From Candidatus Thorarchaeota archaeon (GTDB taxonomy: Archaea > Asgardarchaeota > Thorarchaeia > Thorarchaeales > Thorarchaeaceae), in contig JAEORG010000437.1 of the NCBI GenBank assembly GCA_016841005.1, positions 1-5,428 of the forward strand: DNA of 5,428 nucleotides. Reading direction: 5' to 3'. Positions 5,100 through 5,428 of this stretch are shown here, piece by piece. Made by a program: the position numbers and the translations under genes. Within the stretch, counting starts at the first letter, position 1, and the number at the start of each line of letters is the position of its first letter. The notes below the pieces were generated by a model that was not told the origin of the DNA, made no database searches, and saw only the letters and a program-made list of their open reading frames with translations.

Positions 5100-5428
5100 A
5101 TGTGCGATCTTCTTGGTTTGTCGTTCAATGCACCCGTAACTGCAAAGATATCTCTTGACATCTTTCAACAACGTGGTGAAGCGAATCCCGATGGATGGGG
5201 AGTGGCATTTTATAATAACAATCGAGTTCAGGTGGTAAAAGAATCTGAACCTGCGGTCGGTAGTGGTCTCTTTGATTTCATTGAACAATATCCTCAATCA
5301 CAGACATTCATTACTCATGTGAGGAGATCTACTCGTGGTGAACGCAGTTACCTCAACACTCATCCATTCTATAGACAACTCGTATCAAAATCCTACAAAC
5401 GCGAGTTTGCTTTTGCCCACAACGGGAC
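5100..5428 (+). CDS. class II glutamine amidotransferase (YafJ/EgtC-like), N-terminal 109 residues (partial)
   Basis: The frame is open from the ATG at 5100 to the window end. The product starts MCDLLGLSFNAPV; removal of Met would expose C2, the N-terminal nucleophile of Ntn-type (class II) glutaminases. Further family blocks are RGEANPDGWGVAFY (25-38), KESEPA (47-52), the HVRRST segment (73-78) with R75, which in relatives holds the glutamine carboxylate, NTHPF (86-90) and FAHNG (105-109), whose Asn-Gly forms the oxyanion hole. All expected catalytic residues in this part are present, so the glutaminase is probably active. Relatives are about 250-290 residues, so more than half is missing. 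The family hydrolyses glutamine or gamma-glutamyl amides; EgtC acts in ergothioneine synthesis, while YafJ-type proteins are mostly uncharacterised, so no specific pathway is assigned. GAGG (5087-5090) lies 9 bases before the ATG. The gap to the preceding membrane protein gene is 45 bases. Confidence 0.92.
   Translation, partial: MCDLLGLSFNAPVTAKISLDIFQQRGEANPDGWGVAFYNNNRVQVVKESEPAVGSGLFDFIEQYPQSQTFITHVRRSTRGERSYLNTHPFYRQLVSKSYKREFAFAHNG

Noticed and set aside
5094..5297. 67-codon minus-strand frame opposite the amidotransferase start
   Set aside because: Antisense to the strongly conserved N-terminal nucleophile region; no support for its own function.
1..5428. CRISPR array, tRNA, transposon ends or defence genes
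   Set aside because: No regularly spaced repeats, no tRNA-like cloverleaf arms, no transposase or nuclease motifs were seen on either strand.

Overview
The window carries seven protein-coding genes (five complete, two cut by the window ends) packed with short gaps; no stretch of 300 bases lacks a gene. No rRNA, tRNA, CRISPR array, insertion sequence or phage gene is visible. An archaeon is the best reading. Several genes have no strong Shine-Dalgarno (SD) sequence and instead an AT-rich TATA-like block about 25-30 bases before the start, while others have a clear SD. The mix of metabolic genes, with a UbiE/MenG-type methyltransferase, a BT1-like MFS transporter and a type II glutamine amidotransferase, would suit an uncultured archaeon (Asgard-type, for example Thorarchaeota, is a guess from general resemblance). 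The sequence alone does not exclude a bacterium.

Left part (1-520, minus strand): a two-gene unit. A VOC/glyoxalase-fold protein starts at a GTG with a good SD and is followed after 22 bases by the N-terminus of a SnoaL-like (NTF2-fold) protein that runs off the window. A 98-base divergent intergenic region (521-618) separates it from the plus-strand MFS transporter (619-1863), whose conserved motifs resemble the BT1/folate-biopterin transporter branch. A UbiE/MenG/COQ5 family C-methyltransferase follows in the same direction (about 1939-2631).

Middle (2680-3933, minus strand): a Gfo/Idh/MocA oxidoreductase, convergent with the methyltransferase. Its most likely start is an ATG at 3933 with a strong SD, 26 codons inside the longest open frame. 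The upstream region 3934-4133 is divergent and holds a perfect 7+7 inverted repeat next to a TATA-like element, plus a short hairpin that would mask the SD.

Right part (4134-5428, plus strand): a small NIPSNAP/ABM-like dimeric alpha-beta barrel protein, an unrecognised multi-pass membrane protein with an acidic, tryptophan-rich tail, and the 5' part of a class II glutamine amidotransferase of the YafJ/EgtC type. These three have gaps of about 45-55 bases and may be co-transcribed. They show no obvious shared pathway.

The genes look like ordinary small-molecule metabolism and transport. I see no defence system, mobile cassette or clearly new multi-gene system. The features most worth checking are the operator-like palindrome and SD hairpin of the oxidoreductase, the hairpin enclosing the stop codon of the small barrel gene, the cysteine cluster of the oxidoreductase, and the unknown membrane protein.
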